DNA of 64,000 bases from Streptomyces diastatochromogenes (GCF_002242805.1 NZ_MCGQ01000055.1:20051-84050), one strand, 5' to 3'. Shown: positions 1 through 9,834, counted from the first letter of the stretch. The notes: a model not told the origin generated them from the sequence alone. Numbers and translations are program-made.

Positions 1-299
1 GCGAGGGACACCTCGGAGCCGAGGCCCGCGCCGACCTGCCAGACCTTGTTGGCCCAGCGGTCGAACTCGGGGTCGTGGGTGACCCCGCGCTCCAGGGTGA
101 TGCCCTCGAACTCGGAGCGGCCCGGCGACTTGCGCGGGGAGGACGGGTCGCCGCCGTGGCGGTGCTTGACGACCTCGGTGGTGCGCTTCAGCGGGCTGAT
201 CTTGCTGATGCCGGCGACCGTACGACCGTCCCACAGGACCAGGAACTTGAAGTTCTTGTAGGGGTCGAAACGATGGGCGTTGACGGTGAACTCTGCCAT
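1..299 (-). CDS. CIS inner tube protein (phage T4 gp19-like), 3' end cut by window edge
   Basis: About 99 N-terminal residues are visible; the rest lies beyond position 1. The protein starts MAEFTVNAHRFDPYKNFKF and continues with a VLWDGRTVAGISKISPLKR segment, the usual beginning of the gp19-like tube subunit of contractile injection systems. In this family the protein stacks as hexameric rings inside the sheath. The ATG at 297-299 lies 34 nt after the sheath stop in the same direction, so the two are probably co-transcribed. Tube-sheath adjacency is standard in Streptomyces CIS clusters. The family call rests on the N-terminal motif and on the neighbour. Confidence 0.88.
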   Translation of the reverse strand, partial: MAEFTVNAHRFDPYKNFKFLVLWDGRTVAGISKISPLKRTTEVVKHRHGGDPSSPRKSPGRSEFEGITLERGVTHDPEFDRWANKVWQVGAGLGSEVSL

Positions 300-333
300 C
301 GGATTCCTTCAGCTCTCCAAGATTTCCGTGGGC

Positions 334-2193
334 CTACAGCTCGAACTGCCCGGACGTCTGCTGGATTTTGACGATCACGAACTCCGCCGGGCGCACCGGT
401 GCGATGCCGACCAGGACGTTCACGATGCCGTTCGCGATGTCCTCGTCGGTGGTGGTGTCGCTGTCGCACTTGACGAAGTAGGCCTCGCGCGGGGTGCCGC
501 CCTTGAAGGCGCCCTGCCGGAAGAGCGTGTGCAGGTACGAGGAGGCGGCGAGGCGGATTTGCTGCCACAGGTTCTCGTCGTTGGGCTCGAACACCACCCA
601 CTGCAGGCCGCGCTGGAGGCTCTCCTCGACGTGCAGGGCGAGCCGCCGTACGGGCACGTACTTCCACTCGCTGTCGAGCGCGTCGGCGCCCTCCAGAGTG
701 CGGGCGCCCCAGACCGTCGGGCCGGTCAGCGGGAAGCTGCGCAGGCAGTTGACGCCGAGCGGGTTGAGCAGTCCGGTCTCGCGGTCGGTGAGGTTGACGG
801 TGAGCGAGTGGACGCCCGCGAGTCGTGCCTCGGTGCCGGCCGGTGCCTTCCAGACGCCGCGCTCGGAGTCGGTGCGCGCGATGACGCCCGCGATCGCGCC
901 GGAGGGCGGGAAGGAACGCAGCCGCCCGGTGAGCGGGTCGGTGAGCTGGAGGTGCGGGAAGTAGAGGGCCGCGTGGTTGCCGCGTACGGCGTCGAAGGCG
1001 GCGACGCCGGCCCGTGCGCTGTCCACGCTGACCCAGGTGCCGGGCGCGTCGACGAGCAGGAAGATCCGCCGCTCCTGGCACAGGCGCTGGGCCGCCGAGA
1101 CGACCGTGATCGCGTCCTCGGTCTTCTCGTACGCGGCCAGCTCGGGCAGGACGAGCAGGTTGACATCGGCCACGCCGCGCAGCGCCTGGATGCCGGTCTT
1201 GTCGGCCTCGGAGCCGATGAGGTCGCGCGGGCCGGGGGCCTCGCCGTCCTCGCCGCCCGCCAGCGGGAAGACGGGCGGGTTGACGGAGGCCTCCAGGCCG
1301 AGGTCGTTGGCGCACTCACCGAGGAAGCGGACGACGTCCTCGGGGTCGGTGGAGCCGGCGACCACCTGGATGCGGCGGCCGAAGGCGGTCACCTCGGCGC
1401 CCGCGAAGGCGTGCTTGCCCGGGGCGTCGGGCAGCGCGCGCAGCTTGCGTTCGAGCAGCAGCGCCAGCTCGGCCACGCTGGTGGGGGCTTCGCCGTCGCA
1501 GTCAGGGTCGTAGAGCGTGAACTCGCGCTCCACGTCGCCGATCTTGACGGTGAGGTCGACGGCCAGGTCGGGCAGCTCGTGACCGAACGGCTTGGAGACG
1601 GTGCCGGACGGGTCGGGGCGGCCCTCGCCGAGGACCTCGACGCGGATCAGCCGGGAGCCGGCGTTGATCACGGTCTGTGCGTAGCGGCCGCTGGACGGGT
1701 CCATGGACAGGCCGGTGAAGCTCTCGCGGGCCTCGCCCCGGGCGTCGTAGACCCGCAGGTTGAAGGTTTCGTCGGGGCAGGGCGTGTCCTGGTCGACGGC
1801 CACGCGCAGGCCGTTGCCCCAGAGGCCGGGCTCCTTGGCGTGCACCTCCAGAACCGGGCTGTCGCTGTGGCCCTCGGTGGACTTGAGGGTGACGCAGGCG
1901 GCCTTGCCACTGCCGGCCTTGGTGACGCGGACGACGACGGCGACGGTGCCGCCGTTGCCGAAGAACTGGTGGACCGCGTAGCCGACTGCGCTGCGCGCGC
2001 TCAGGCCGCCGAAGCGGCGCTCGAACTCCGCGAAGCTGGTGACGCGTACCGGCTCGTTGAGCGGACCCCGCCGGGTGTGACCCACGAAAGCGGTCACCGA
2101 CGTGGTCAGGGTCGAGATGGTGCGGGTGCTGCTGGGAAGCTCTTCGACGTAGACGCCGGGATACGTCGGCTTGGCGGCGCTCACCGCGCTCAT
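334..2193 (-). CDS. CIS contractile sheath protein
   Basis: This 619-aa protein starts MSAVSAAKPTYPGVYVEELP, the canonical N-terminus of phage-tail-sheath proteins, followed by SVTAFVGHTRRGP. The C-terminal part (LNPLGVNCLR, then GIAPVRPAEFVIVKI) is also typical of the family. Sheath subunits polymerise around the inner tube and contract to drive it; Streptomyces systems of this type are reported to act in the cytoplasm. I chose the ATG at 2191-2193 because an AGGAGG sits just upstream and the PTYPGVYVEE motif starts within ten residues. The frame stays open 60 codons further upstream, but that stretch has no family similarity. The tube gene follows at 34 nt, and a divergent five-gene operon starts 586 nt upstream. 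Confidence 0.94.
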   Translation of the reverse strand: MSAVSAAKPTYPGVYVEELPSSTRTISTLTTSVTAFVGHTRRGPLNEPVRVTSFAEFERRFGGLSARSAVGYAVHQFFGNGGTVAVVVRVTKAGSGKAACVTLKSTEGHSDSPVLEVHAKEPGLWGNGLRVAVDQDTPCPDETFNLRVYDARGEARESFTGLSMDPSSGRYAQTVINAGSRLIRVEVLGEGRPDPSGTVSKPFGHELPDLAVDLTVKIGDVEREFTLYDPDCDGEAPTSVAELALLLERKLRALPDAPGKHAFAGAEVTAFGRRIQVVAGSTDPEDVVRFLGECANDLGLEASVNPPVFPLAGGEDGEAPGPRDLIGSEADKTGIQALRGVADVNLLVLPELAAYEKTEDAITVVSAAQRLCQERRIFLLVDAPGTWVSVDSARAGVAAFDAVRGNHAALYFPHLQLTDPLTGRLRSFPPSGAIAGVIARTDSERGVWKAPAGTEARLAGVHSLTVNLTDRETGLLNPLGVNCLRSFPLTGPTVWGARTLEGADALDSEWKYVPVRRLALHVEESLQRGLQWVVFEPNDENLWQQIRLAASSYLHTLFRQGAFKGGTPREAYFVKCDSDTTTDEDIANGIVNVLVGIAPVRPAEFVIVKIQQTSGQFEL

Positions 2194-2414
2194 CGGCTTT
2201 CCCCCTCCTGTCCCTGTCTTTCGGGCACCGGACGAAGGCACCAAGAGAGTGACAGCGGAGGGACATGTTCCGGATCGGTGCGGCAAACGGCCCCGTGCGA
2301 CTGGACGACGGTGGCCGAGCGCGCACCGCATCAGTTCCCCCGTCGACGCCCGGACGGTCGGTGTCCGGGTCAAGCAGTGCGCTTGCGACTCCTGATGCTC
2401 AAGTGCTCAACCCA

Positions 2415-2492
2415 CCTTGTTGCGTCGCGAGTTGACCCAACAAGGCGTCTTCCGGCCACGCAAAGAGGAGGTTTCGTGAAGGTCAACTCGCG
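2415..2492. promoter_or_regulatory. Nested inverted repeats in the 586-nt divergent intergenic region (2194-2779)
   Basis: The gap between the sheath gene (minus) and the DUF4132 gene (plus) holds two interlocked perfect inverted repeats. CCTTGTTG (2415-2422) pairs with CAACAAGG (2438-2445), and CGCGAGTTGACC (2426-2437) pairs with GGTCAACTCGCG (2481-2492). An AGAGGAGG followed by GTG at 2476 opens a 92-codon frame ending at 2754, but its third-position GC falls along its length and I recognise no family, so I do not call it a gene. The repeats could be operators or a leader RNA structure. No convincing -35/-10 pair was identified. Confidence 0.4.
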
Positions 2493-2779
2493 GGCTTCAC
2501 ACATCGTGCCCGCGCGCCCCCGACAGGTGGTGCACAGCTTTCCCACAGGGGGTGTCGGGTCGGCGAACGAAGCCTGCCCGGGCGGCCGTAGCCACCGGGG
2601 AGATGGCACACCGACTAGGTGGCGCACGGATCCGGGGTCCCCGGGTCCTCCTCGACTCGTACACAATCCACCGTGGCTGGTTCCGCCGGGGTGCGTGTCT
2701 CCCGGGCGCCGGACGGCGTTGTCAGTGGCTGCCCCTAGAGTTCCCGTCACTTGATCACTGCGCATGCGGGGAGGCATGT

Positions 2780-3634
2780 ATGGGGTGGGTTGCTGCGGGC
2801 GACTACGAGGTCGCCCTCGACGGCGGGAAGGTGGTGTGCCGCAACGCGGCCGGGCGACGGCTGAAGTCCGTGCCCGCCAAGCTCGGTGACGATCCGGCGG
2901 TCGTGGGCCTCAGGCAGCTGGCCGAGTGGCTGGAGCGGCACGAGCGGCAGTGCCTGGCCGATGTGGAGCGGTGGATGGTCCGCTCGCTGCCGGTGCCGCT
3001 CGCCGTCGTCGCCCGGGTGTGGCCGGACCCCGCCTGGCAGGCCGCGCTGCGCGACCTCGTCGTCACCGGCGACGACGGACAGGTCGCCGGCTTCCTGCGG
3101 GACGCCGACCCCGAGCGCGGTCTGGGCCTCGTCGACCTGGACGGCGACACCGTCCGGGTCTCCCCCGACCTCGTCCGCATCCCGCACCCGGTCCTCCTGG
3201 ACGACCTGGAGGAACTGCGGGAGTTCGCCGTCGAGCTGGGTGTCGAGCAGCGCGCCCAGCAGCTCTTCCGCGAGGTCTGGCACCGCCCGGCCGGCCTGGA
3301 CGCCGAGGGCACCCAGGTGGAGGAGTACGCGGGCGGCTCGTACAAGGAACTGCGCTTCCTGCACGGCAGGGCCGCCCAGCTCGGCTACCGGGTGCGCGGC
3401 GGACACGCCGTGTGCTCCGTCCTGGAGGACGGCCGCGGCATCGAGGCCCGCGTCTGGGTCGGCGACTACGACGGCTGGGAGGAGACCGAGACCGGGTCGC
3501 TGGTGTGGGCCGACCCCGCCGGACGCGCGCTGAAGCTCGGTCAGGTGGGGCCGGTCGCCTGGTCGGAGGGCATGCGCATGGCGGCCGCGCTGTACGCCGG
3601 GCGGGACATCCAGGACGAGGAGCAGGCGGCATGA
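2780..3634 (+). CDS. DUF4132 domain protein (MolR/YehI-like)
   Basis: This 284-aa protein carries RNAAGRRLKSVPAK at residues 21-34, the signature opening of DUF4132, followed by a predicted helical region with a conserved Glu/Arg-rich pattern. The biochemical role of DUF4132 is not established; E. coli MolR/YehI is the best-known member and is much larger, so this is a compact version. The ATG at 2780 is preceded by GGGGAGG with 5-nt spacing. It is the first gene of a tight operon (the next start overlaps the stop in ATGA) that also encodes a 1659-aa protein, a MoxR ATPase, a DUF5682-VWA protein and a SWIM protein. Confidence 0.78.
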   Translation: MGWVAAGDYEVALDGGKVVCRNAAGRRLKSVPAKLGDDPAVVGLRQLAEWLERHERQCLADVERWMVRSLPVPLAVVARVWPDPAWQAALRDLVVTGDDGQVAGFLRDADPERGLGLVDLDGDTVRVSPDLVRIPHPVLLDDLEELREFAVELGVEQRAQQLFREVWHRPAGLDAEGTQVEEYAGGSYKELRFLHGRAAQLGYRVRGGHAVCSVLEDGRGIEARVWVGDYDGWEETETGSLVWADPAGRALKLGQVGPVAWSEGMRMAAALYAGRDIQDEEQAA

Positions 3635-6600
3635 ACACGTACGACGAGACCACCGCGGCCGCGCTGCTGGACGCTGGCGCCGTACTGCCCCCGGGCAGCA
3701 CCGCGCGCGAGGACGCCGACAGCCTCACCGTCCGCACCTACACCCACCCCGCCCTGGACGACCGGCAGGTGGTCCGCCTGGTGCCGGGCACCCTCGGCGA
3801 GGCCGAGGACCTGGCGCTGGAGTTCCTGGGCCTGGGCCGCGAGCCGGAGACGCCCGAGGTCGGGCAGGTGCGCAAGGAGACGCTGGGCTTCCCGGCCTGG
3901 GCGCTGGTGAACGACCCGGCCAACGGCCACCACGCGCTCGCCCTGGTCAAGGACGTCGAGCGGCTCGCCCGGCAGGCCAAGTCCCGTCCCGGCCACGCCA
4001 AGGAGGGCTTCGAGGCGCTCGGCGAACGGCTCGGCCGTGCCGTGCCGCACTTCCTGCCGACCTTCTACGAGCAGGCCGCCCGGGTCTTCCTGCAGCACGA
4101 GAACACCACGTACGCGGCCGCCTTCTTCGGCAAGGCCCGCGAGGCCGAGCGGGTGCACGCGCTCACCGTGGACGAGGAGCGGCAGCGGGCGGTGTTCCTG
4201 GAGTTCGCCTTCGCCGGGGCGCTGACCGTCAAGGCCCTCAAGGAACATGTGAAGGACCTCGCCCGGCGCCTCGACCCGTGCGCCGCGTGGGCGCAGTTCC
4301 GGCAGCTGACGGTCGAGCGCTGCGCGGCCGGCATGCCGCCGTACGCCTCGCTGCCGCAGGACGCGCGGGGGCTGATCAAGGCGGCCGGTCTGAACCGGGT
4401 CACCGAGGAGTGCGGCCTGGTCGCCGACCTGATCGCCTCACCCGCCGCCGTCCGGGCGCCCGCGTCCTTCTGGAACTCCTACCGCGCGACCCTCGCGGTC
4501 CTCACCGAAGAACGGCCGGAGGTGCTGGCGCGACTGCTGGAGATCATGCCGGCCGGGCTCGGCCGGGAGGTCGAGGACGACGAGTTCTGGCTGACGCTGC
4601 TCGCGGAGTGCGGGGCCGAGCGGCTGCTGACGGACAAGGCGGCCGAGGAGTACGACGTCGATCCCGCGGACTGGCTGAGCCGCTGGGCCGCTTTCCGCAA
4701 GCACGGCGGGTCCTTCTCCCGCCGCTCGCCGGCCACGCTGGCGCTCGTCGAGCGGATGGCTCCGCGGTTGCGCGCCGACGGGCGGCCCGTGGACCTGTTC
4801 ACCGGCCGCTGGCACGCGGGCGCCGACCTCGACCTGCTGGACCTGTGCGCGGCCGAGGGCGTCCCGCTCTCGGTGCCCGGCCCTGACGTGCACGTGTATC
4901 TGCCGCTCTCCGACTGGCTGAAGGACACCCGGAGCGGTCGCCGGGACCTGGTGGCCGTGGGCGCCGACCCGCACTTCCGACGCCTGCTGCACACAGCCCT
5001 CGGCACGGACAGCTCGGGCCGGCTGGACTCCGACCTGCTGAAGGCCGTCGCCGCCCACCCGGTCCTGGCCGGCGTGCTGCGGGAGTGGCTCGGCGAGGCC
5101 GCCGACGACTTCACCCGTGCGGTGGGCCTGCCGGGTGCGCGTGCCGCACTCGACCGGCTGCGGCCCTTCCGGACGGTCGCCGCCGAGGCCAACCCGGACG
5201 CCGTCACCCGTATCGCCGAGCACGAAGTCGCCGCGCTGCTGGGCCGCACCCTGCGCGCCGGCATCCTGGACGAGCTGGGCTGGCCGGCCCTGGAAGAGGC
5301 GCTGACGCTGCTCGACGGCGAGACCAGGAAGGGCGAGGACAACACCCTGACGGTCCAGGAGGCCTGGCCCGCGCTGATCCTGGTCCGCCGGCACAGGGTG
5401 ATCGTCGTGGGCCCGGAGAAGATCGTCCTCGACCACGAGCTGCGCCTGCCCCAGGAACTGGAGCGCTGGCAGCGCCCCCGGTTCCGGTACGTGGACGGGG
5501 AGTTGCTGGCGATGTGGCGCCAGGGCAGCAAGCAGTACGGCTACTGGTCGGCCCGGCCCGCCGAGGTGTTCGAACTCGGCGGCGAGCAACTGCCCTCCTA
5601 CTGGTCCGGCAACAACGTCGGCACGCCCTCGATCCCGTTGCCCGGCGGTGGCCGCGCCACCGGCGGACGCACACTGCACCCCGGTGACACCGTGCTGCCG
5701 CCCACCCGTACCGTGATCGGCGACGGAACCACGTACTGGCGCCAGGGCAGGCAGGGCCGGGAGACGGTGTGGCTGGAGTACGACCCGGCCACTGGCACGC
5801 ACGGCCGCGCGTCCCTGCCCGCGCTGCTGCGCTCGGGTGTCCGCGAGGACGCCTCACTGCTGCACGACTTCTGCGAGGTACTGCCGCTGCAACCGGGGCT
5901 GGAAAACAGCCCGTTCGGCACCGACGGCACGGTCCTCGGTCGCTGGGTGCGCACGGAGGGCGAGGGGACCGAGGCCCGCAAGGTCGCCGGTACGCCGGAC
6001 GGGCGCACCGTGTCGATACCGGCCGGCTCGAGCGCGGCCCCGCTCGGCGCACTGCGGCTGCCCGGCGGCGCCGAACCGGTCGTCGCGCAGATGTACCAGC
6101 ACATCGGTCTGTTCGCAGCCGCCGACACCTCCCCGGACGGTGAACTGGGCCGGATGCCCACCGGCGAGCGCGGCAGCGAGTTCGCCGCCGGCACCCGGCT
6201 CGTGCCCCCGGTCTCCTTCTGGCACGCCCTGCGCCCCCGCGACGAGCAGGGCTCGGCGGTGCTGCGCGCCCTGACCGACGCGCAGGCGGGCGAGGTGCTG
6301 GACATCACGGCGAAGGCGCTGCTCGGACGGCAGGAAGCGCTGGCCCGCGCCGGCACGGACGAGGCCGCCAAGGCCGCCGTACCGCCCGCGGACGAGGTCG
6401 CCCTCGGTGCCGTGGCCCTCGCCCTGCCGGACGTCACCGACGGACGGCTGCTCATCGGTGTCACCGCCCTGGTGCGCGCGACCCTGCGCGTCACCGAGTC
6501 GGCCACCGCGCTCGCGACTCCTCCCAAGGAGCGGACGCACAAGGCACGCAGCGGCAGCGAGGAGATGTTCGCCGACTACAACCCCCCGAACGGCGACGAC

Positions 6601-8610
6601 CGCACCCTGCACGACGCCCTGTCCGGTGTCGTCGGCCTGCACGGCTGGTGGTACCAGGAGCGCCGGAGCGCGCTGCGGCAGATCCGGGCGGTGAACCACG
6701 TGCTGTCCGGCAAGCCCGCCGAGGGCAGGCAACTGCGCGGCCCGGAGCGGCTCGACGCCCTCGGCGACGGCTGGCGCAGCGACGAGCGCACCATCCCCGG
6801 GATCGGCATGGTGTGGCCGCCCGTTCTGGGCGTCCTGCGGGCGCTCACCGTACGGGCCGCCTCGCCCGCGTTGACCGATGCCCAACGGGAGTCGCTGCTC
6901 CTGCTGTTCGAGGCGGTCGCCGAAGGACCGCTCGCCGCGGCCGACGGGGTCCTTCGCGAGGTCGTACTCACCGAGCCGCACGACAAGCAGGAGCGCACCG
7001 GCCAGGTGCTGCGCCGTGCCGGCCGCACGGTGGTGATCCTCGGCTGCCAGAGCATCGACAGCGAGCGGGACCGCGTCAACTGGCTGGCGCTGGAGCACGA
7101 TCCGTCCGGCGCGTTCGGTGCGATCGGCCGCTTCACGCTGCAGAGTGAGGTCCGGCACGCCCCGACGATCTCCGCCGAGGACCTCGCCACCGTCGCCCGG
7201 CTGATCCGGGACAAGGGCGCCGCCCCCTGGCGCCCCGAGGCCTCCGAGGCGCTGGTGGCGGCGACCGGCGGCGGGCTGGGGCCGCTCCAGGCCACCGTGC
7301 TGCTGGCCGGTCTGCCGCAGGCGCCGAGCGCGGAGGCACTTGCCCTGCTCGGACTCAAGCCCAAGCAGAGCCAGTTCGGCCACGCCAGGGTGAACGCCCT
7401 GAGGTCCGAGGAGCGGACGGCGCTCCTGGGCGCCCTGCTGCCCGCGGACCCCGCCGACCTGTGGTCCACCGGACCGGACACGGAGGCCGCCGGCCGGGTC
7501 TGGGCCGAGCGCCTCGGCTCGCTCGTCCGCGTGCCGGAGGAACTCGCCGCCGACCTGGCCGGGACGGGCGCCGGATACGCCGAGGAGGTGCTCAACCCGT
7601 CCCGCACCCCGTGGCTGGCCCGCACCACGGTCCAGCGGCCCGACAAGGACGGCAACCTCGTCTGGGCGGACCCGAGCGCGATCCCCGGCCGGAACGATCT
7701 GACGGCCGCCGTGAACGCCCTGGCCGCGCTGGCCTACGTCCTGCCGTACGGCCACCCGCTGCGCGCGTCCCTGCCCGAGGGACTCGCCGCCCTGCGCCGC
7801 CGGATGGCCGATCCGCAGCTGCTGCTCGACCTGGACGTCGAGTGGACGGAGAAGGGCGGCTCGACCGCCGTCGAACTGCGCAAGGCCTACGGCCTCCCGG
7901 CGACCGGGGGCGCCGACGCGCACGGCAGCACGCGGGTCGGCGAGGCGATCGTGCTGCGCCCCTGGTACCAGGACACGGAGACGGTCCTGATCCGCCCGGC
8001 CGCGCTCAGCGGCCCGGACGACGCCGTGTTCGGGCTGCTGGAAGGCCTGCTCGGCGGCGCGCGCGGGAACGGACTGCGGATGCTGCGCACGCTCCTCGGC
8101 GACGAGCTGACCCGGGCGGTCGAGGCCGGCGTCGGCGCCGAAGGCCCCTCGGGGTACGCCCAGGACCCGGCCGTCAGCGCGCCCGCGCTCGTCGCCGAGG
8201 TCGCCGCTGAGCACGGTCTGGGCGAGGACGCGGCCGCGCTCTACCTCCTGCTGCTGGCCCTGCCCGACCCCACGGACCGCAACTGCGCCCGCTGGACCGG
8301 CTGGAAGCCCGCACGCATGAAGAAGGCCCGTGCGGAGCTGGCCGCGACGGGCCTGGTCGTGGAGGCCAAGCGGCAGCGCGCCGGGCGGAGCCTGTTCCTG
8401 CCCTGCGGCTGGCGCGAGCTGAAGGCGCCCGCGCTGCCGGTGGAGATCTGGAAGGAGGGCCTGTACCCGGTCCTCGACCACCGGCGGGCCCTGCCCCTGC
8501 TGCCGGTGCCGGAGCTGTTCGCCCGTGCCTGGGACCGCGTCCGCGCCGGGGAAGCCCCGGCGTACGAGGAGCTGACCACGCGGGCGACGCGCAGGGGGCG
8601 GCGCCGATGA
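3631..8610 (+). CDS. Very large uncharacterised protein of the MoxR/VWA/SWIM operon
   Basis: This 1659-aa protein starts at the ATG overlapping the preceding stop (ATGA at 3631-3634), so translation is probably coupled. No signal peptide or membrane segment is apparent. The N-terminal third is helical and repeat-like and may be a scaffold. Near the C-terminus the stretch around ARWTGWKPARMKKARAELAA followed by TGLVVEAKRQRAGRSLFLP looks like a winged-helix unit, which may be why relatives are sometimes labelled DNA-binding. I cannot assign a catalytic activity. Its conserved position between DUF4132 and the MoxR ATPase suggests it is a large partner or substrate of the AAA/VWA machine; that is inference. 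Confidence 0.72.
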   Translation: MNTYDETTAAALLDAGAVLPPGSTAREDADSLTVRTYTHPALDDRQVVRLVPGTLGEAEDLALEFLGLGREPETPEVGQVRKETLGFPAWALVNDPANGHHALALVKDVERLARQAKSRPGHAKEGFEALGERLGRAVPHFLPTFYEQAARVFLQHENTTYAAAFFGKAREAERVHALTVDEERQRAVFLEFAFAGALTVKALKEHVKDLARRLDPCAAWAQFRQLTVERCAAGMPPYASLPQDARGLIKAAGLNRVTEECGLVADLIASPAAVRAPASFWNSYRATLAVLTEERPEVLARLLEIMPAGLGREVEDDEFWLTLLAECGAERLLTDKAAEEYDVDPADWLSRWAAFRKHGGSFSRRSPATLALVERMAPRLRADGRPVDLFTGRWHAGADLDLLDLCAAEGVPLSVPGPDVHVYLPLSDWLKDTRSGRRDLVAVGADPHFRRLLHTALGTDSSGRLDSDLLKAVAAHPVLAGVLREWLGEAADDFTRAVGLPGARAALDRLRPFRTVAAEANPDAVTRIAEHEVAALLGRTLRAGILDELGWPALEEALTLLDGETRKGEDNTLTVQEAWPALILVRRHRVIVVGPEKIVLDHELRLPQELERWQRPRFRYVDGELLAMWRQGSKQYGYWSARPAEVFELGGEQLPSYWSGNNVGTPSIPLPGGGRATGGRTLHPGDTVLPPTRTVIGDGTTYWRQGRQGRETVWLEYDPATGTHGRASLPALLRSGVREDASLLHDFCEVLPLQPGLENSPFGTDGTVLGRWVRTEGEGTEARKVAGTPDGRTVSIPAGSSAAPLGALRLPGGAEPVVAQMYQHIGLFAAADTSPDGELGRMPTGERGSEFAAGTRLVPPVSFWHALRPRDEQGSAVLRALTDAQAGEVLDITAKALLGRQEALARAGTDEAAKAAVPPADEVALGAVALALPDVTDGRLLIGVTALVRATLRVTESATALATPPKERTHKARSGSEEMFADYNPPNGDDRTLHDALSGVVGLHGWWYQERRSALRQIRAVNHVLSGKPAEGRQLRGPERLDALGDGWRSDERTIPGIGMVWPPVLGVLRALTVRAASPALTDAQRESLLLLFEAVAEGPLAAADGVLREVVLTEPHDKQERTGQVLRRAGRTVVILGCQSIDSERDRVNWLALEHDPSGAFGAIGRFTLQSEVRHAPTISAEDLATVARLIRDKGAAPWRPEASEALVAATGGGLGPLQATVLLAGLPQAPSAEALALLGLKPKQSQFGHARVNALRSEERTALLGALLPADPADLWSTGPDTEAAGRVWAERLGSLVRVPEELAADLAGTGAGYAEEVLNPSRTPWLARTTVQRPDKDGNLVWADPSAIPGRNDLTAAVNALAALAYVLPYGHPLRASLPEGLAALRRRMADPQLLLDLDVEWTEKGGSTAVELRKAYGLPATGGADAHGSTRVGEAIVLRPWYQDTETVLIRPAALSGPDDAVFGLLEGLLGGARGNGLRMLRTLLGDELTRAVEAGVGAEGPSGYAQDPAVSAPALVAEVAAEHGLGEDAAALYLLLLALPDPTDRNCARWTGWKPARMKKARAELAATGLVVEAKRQRAGRSLFLPCGWRELKAPALPVEIWKEGLYPVLDHRRALPLLPVPELFARAWDRVRAGEAPAYEELTTRATRRGRRR

Positions 8611-8659
8611 TCCCCTCCTCACCGACCACCACTCGTACCACCCCGAAGGGCACCTGCCG

Positions 8660-9829
8660 ATGACCACCGTCCTCGTTCCCGACGCGACCCGTCAGATCGT
8701 CCCGCCGGAGGACCGGTACGCCACCGAACTGGCCTTCCTCGCCGCGTACGACGCCGGTCCGCGCCCGCCCGCCTGGTGGCTCACTCCCCGGGCCGTCGTC
8801 ACCTTCGTCATGGGCAGCGGAGGGCAGGCGCTGCGCCTGCCCGAGGACGCCGAGGTGCCGGACGGGGTGCCGCGGCGCCTGGTGGTGGAGGGCAAGTTCG
8901 TCGGCGACCGGGCGCTGGTGGAGCGGTGTGTCGTCACGCTCGCCGGTGAGCGGGGCCTGCTGCTCGTCGGCGAGCCCGGCACCGCCAAGTCCATGCTGTC
9001 CGAGCTGCTGTCGGCAGCCGTCTGCGGGACCAGCGGACTGGTGGTGCAGGGTACGGCGGGGACGACCGAGGACCAGCTCAAGTACGGCTGGAACTACGCC
9101 CTGTTGCTCGCGCAGGGGCCCAGTCGGCAGGCGCTGGTGCCGTCGCCGGTGCTCACCGCGATGTCCCGGGGTGCGATCGCCCGGGTCGAGGAGGTCACCC
9201 GCTGTCTGCCCGAAGTGCAGGACTCCCTGGTGTCGCTGCTGTCGGAGCGGCGGATCGCGGTACCCGAACTGGCGGGCAGCGAGGACGCGTTGGCGCACGC
9301 GGCGCCCGGGTTCAACCTCATCGCCACCGCCAACCTGCGGGACAAGGGCGTCTCGGAGATGTCCGCCGCGCTCAAGCGCCGGTTCAACTTCGAGACCGTG
9401 GGCCCCATCGGGGACCTCGACGCCGAGACCGCGCTGGTGCGCAGCCAGGCCAGGGCGTCGGTGGAGCGGGCCGGGGCGCCCTTCCAGGTCGACGACGCCG
9501 TACTGGAGGCTCTGGTCACCGCGTTCCGGGATCTGCGGGAGGGGCGGTCGGCGGAGGGCTGGGAGGTGGAGCGGCCCTCCACCGTGATGAGCACCGCGGA
9601 GGCCGTGTCCGTCGCCGGCGCGCTGGGCCTGGCCGCGGCGTACTTCCCCGGTGACCGCGACGTGCTCGACCTGCTCCCGGGCCATCTCCTCGGTGTCGTG
9701 CGCAAGGACGACCCGGCCGACGCGGCCCGGCTGCGCGGCTACTGGGACGGTCCCGTCCGGCGCCGTGCCGAGCAGGGCTCCGCCACCTGGCGGACCCTGT
9801 GGGACCTGCGCACGGTCCTGGAGGGCTGA
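8660..9829 (+). CDS. MoxR-type AAA+ ATPase (YehL-like)
   Basis: This 389-aa protein has a clear Walker A, GEPGTAKS, at residues 104-111 and a sensor-1 region with IATANLRDKG and ALKRRFNF (arginine-finger region), typical of MoxR AAA+ ATPases. These usually act with a VWA-domain partner as a remodelling chaperone, and such a partner is the next gene. The Walker B position reads IARVEE (173-178), so the usual DE pair is replaced by VEE; the following RCLPEVQDSLVSLLSE matches the normal MoxR pattern. The start ATG lies 49 nt after the previous stop, with GAAGGG upstream. Operon structure with its neighbours is strongly implied. Confidence 0.9.
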   Translation: MTTVLVPDATRQIVPPEDRYATELAFLAAYDAGPRPPAWWLTPRAVVTFVMGSGGQALRLPEDAEVPDGVPRRLVVEGKFVGDRALVERCVVTLAGERGLLLVGEPGTAKSMLSELLSAAVCGTSGLVVQGTAGTTEDQLKYGWNYALLLAQGPSRQALVPSPVLTAMSRGAIARVEEVTRCLPEVQDSLVSLLSERRIAVPELAGSEDALAHAAPGFNLIATANLRDKGVSEMSAALKRRFNFETVGPIGDLDAETALVRSQARASVERAGAPFQVDDAVLEALVTAFRDLREGRSAEGWEVERPSTVMSTAEAVSVAGALGLAAAYFPGDRDVLDLLPGHLLGVVRKDDPADAARLRGYWDGPVRRRAEQGSATWRTLWDLRTVLEG

Positions 9830-9834
9830 CGGCC

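Noticed and set aside
280..2754. Long open frame on the plus strand opposite the sheath gene
   Set aside because: It runs antisense to a clearly recognisable sheath protein, is compositionally low-complexity and matches no family. Long antisense frames are expected at this GC content.
2476..2754. 92-codon frame with strong AGAGGAGG before GTG 2476
   Set aside because: Third-position GC declines along the frame, no family is recognised, and it lies across inverted repeats. Kept only as a remark.
5854..8667. Long minus-strand open frame opposite the 1659-aa gene
   Set aside because: Plus-strand coding is supported by coupled starts and operon context; the antisense product has no family.
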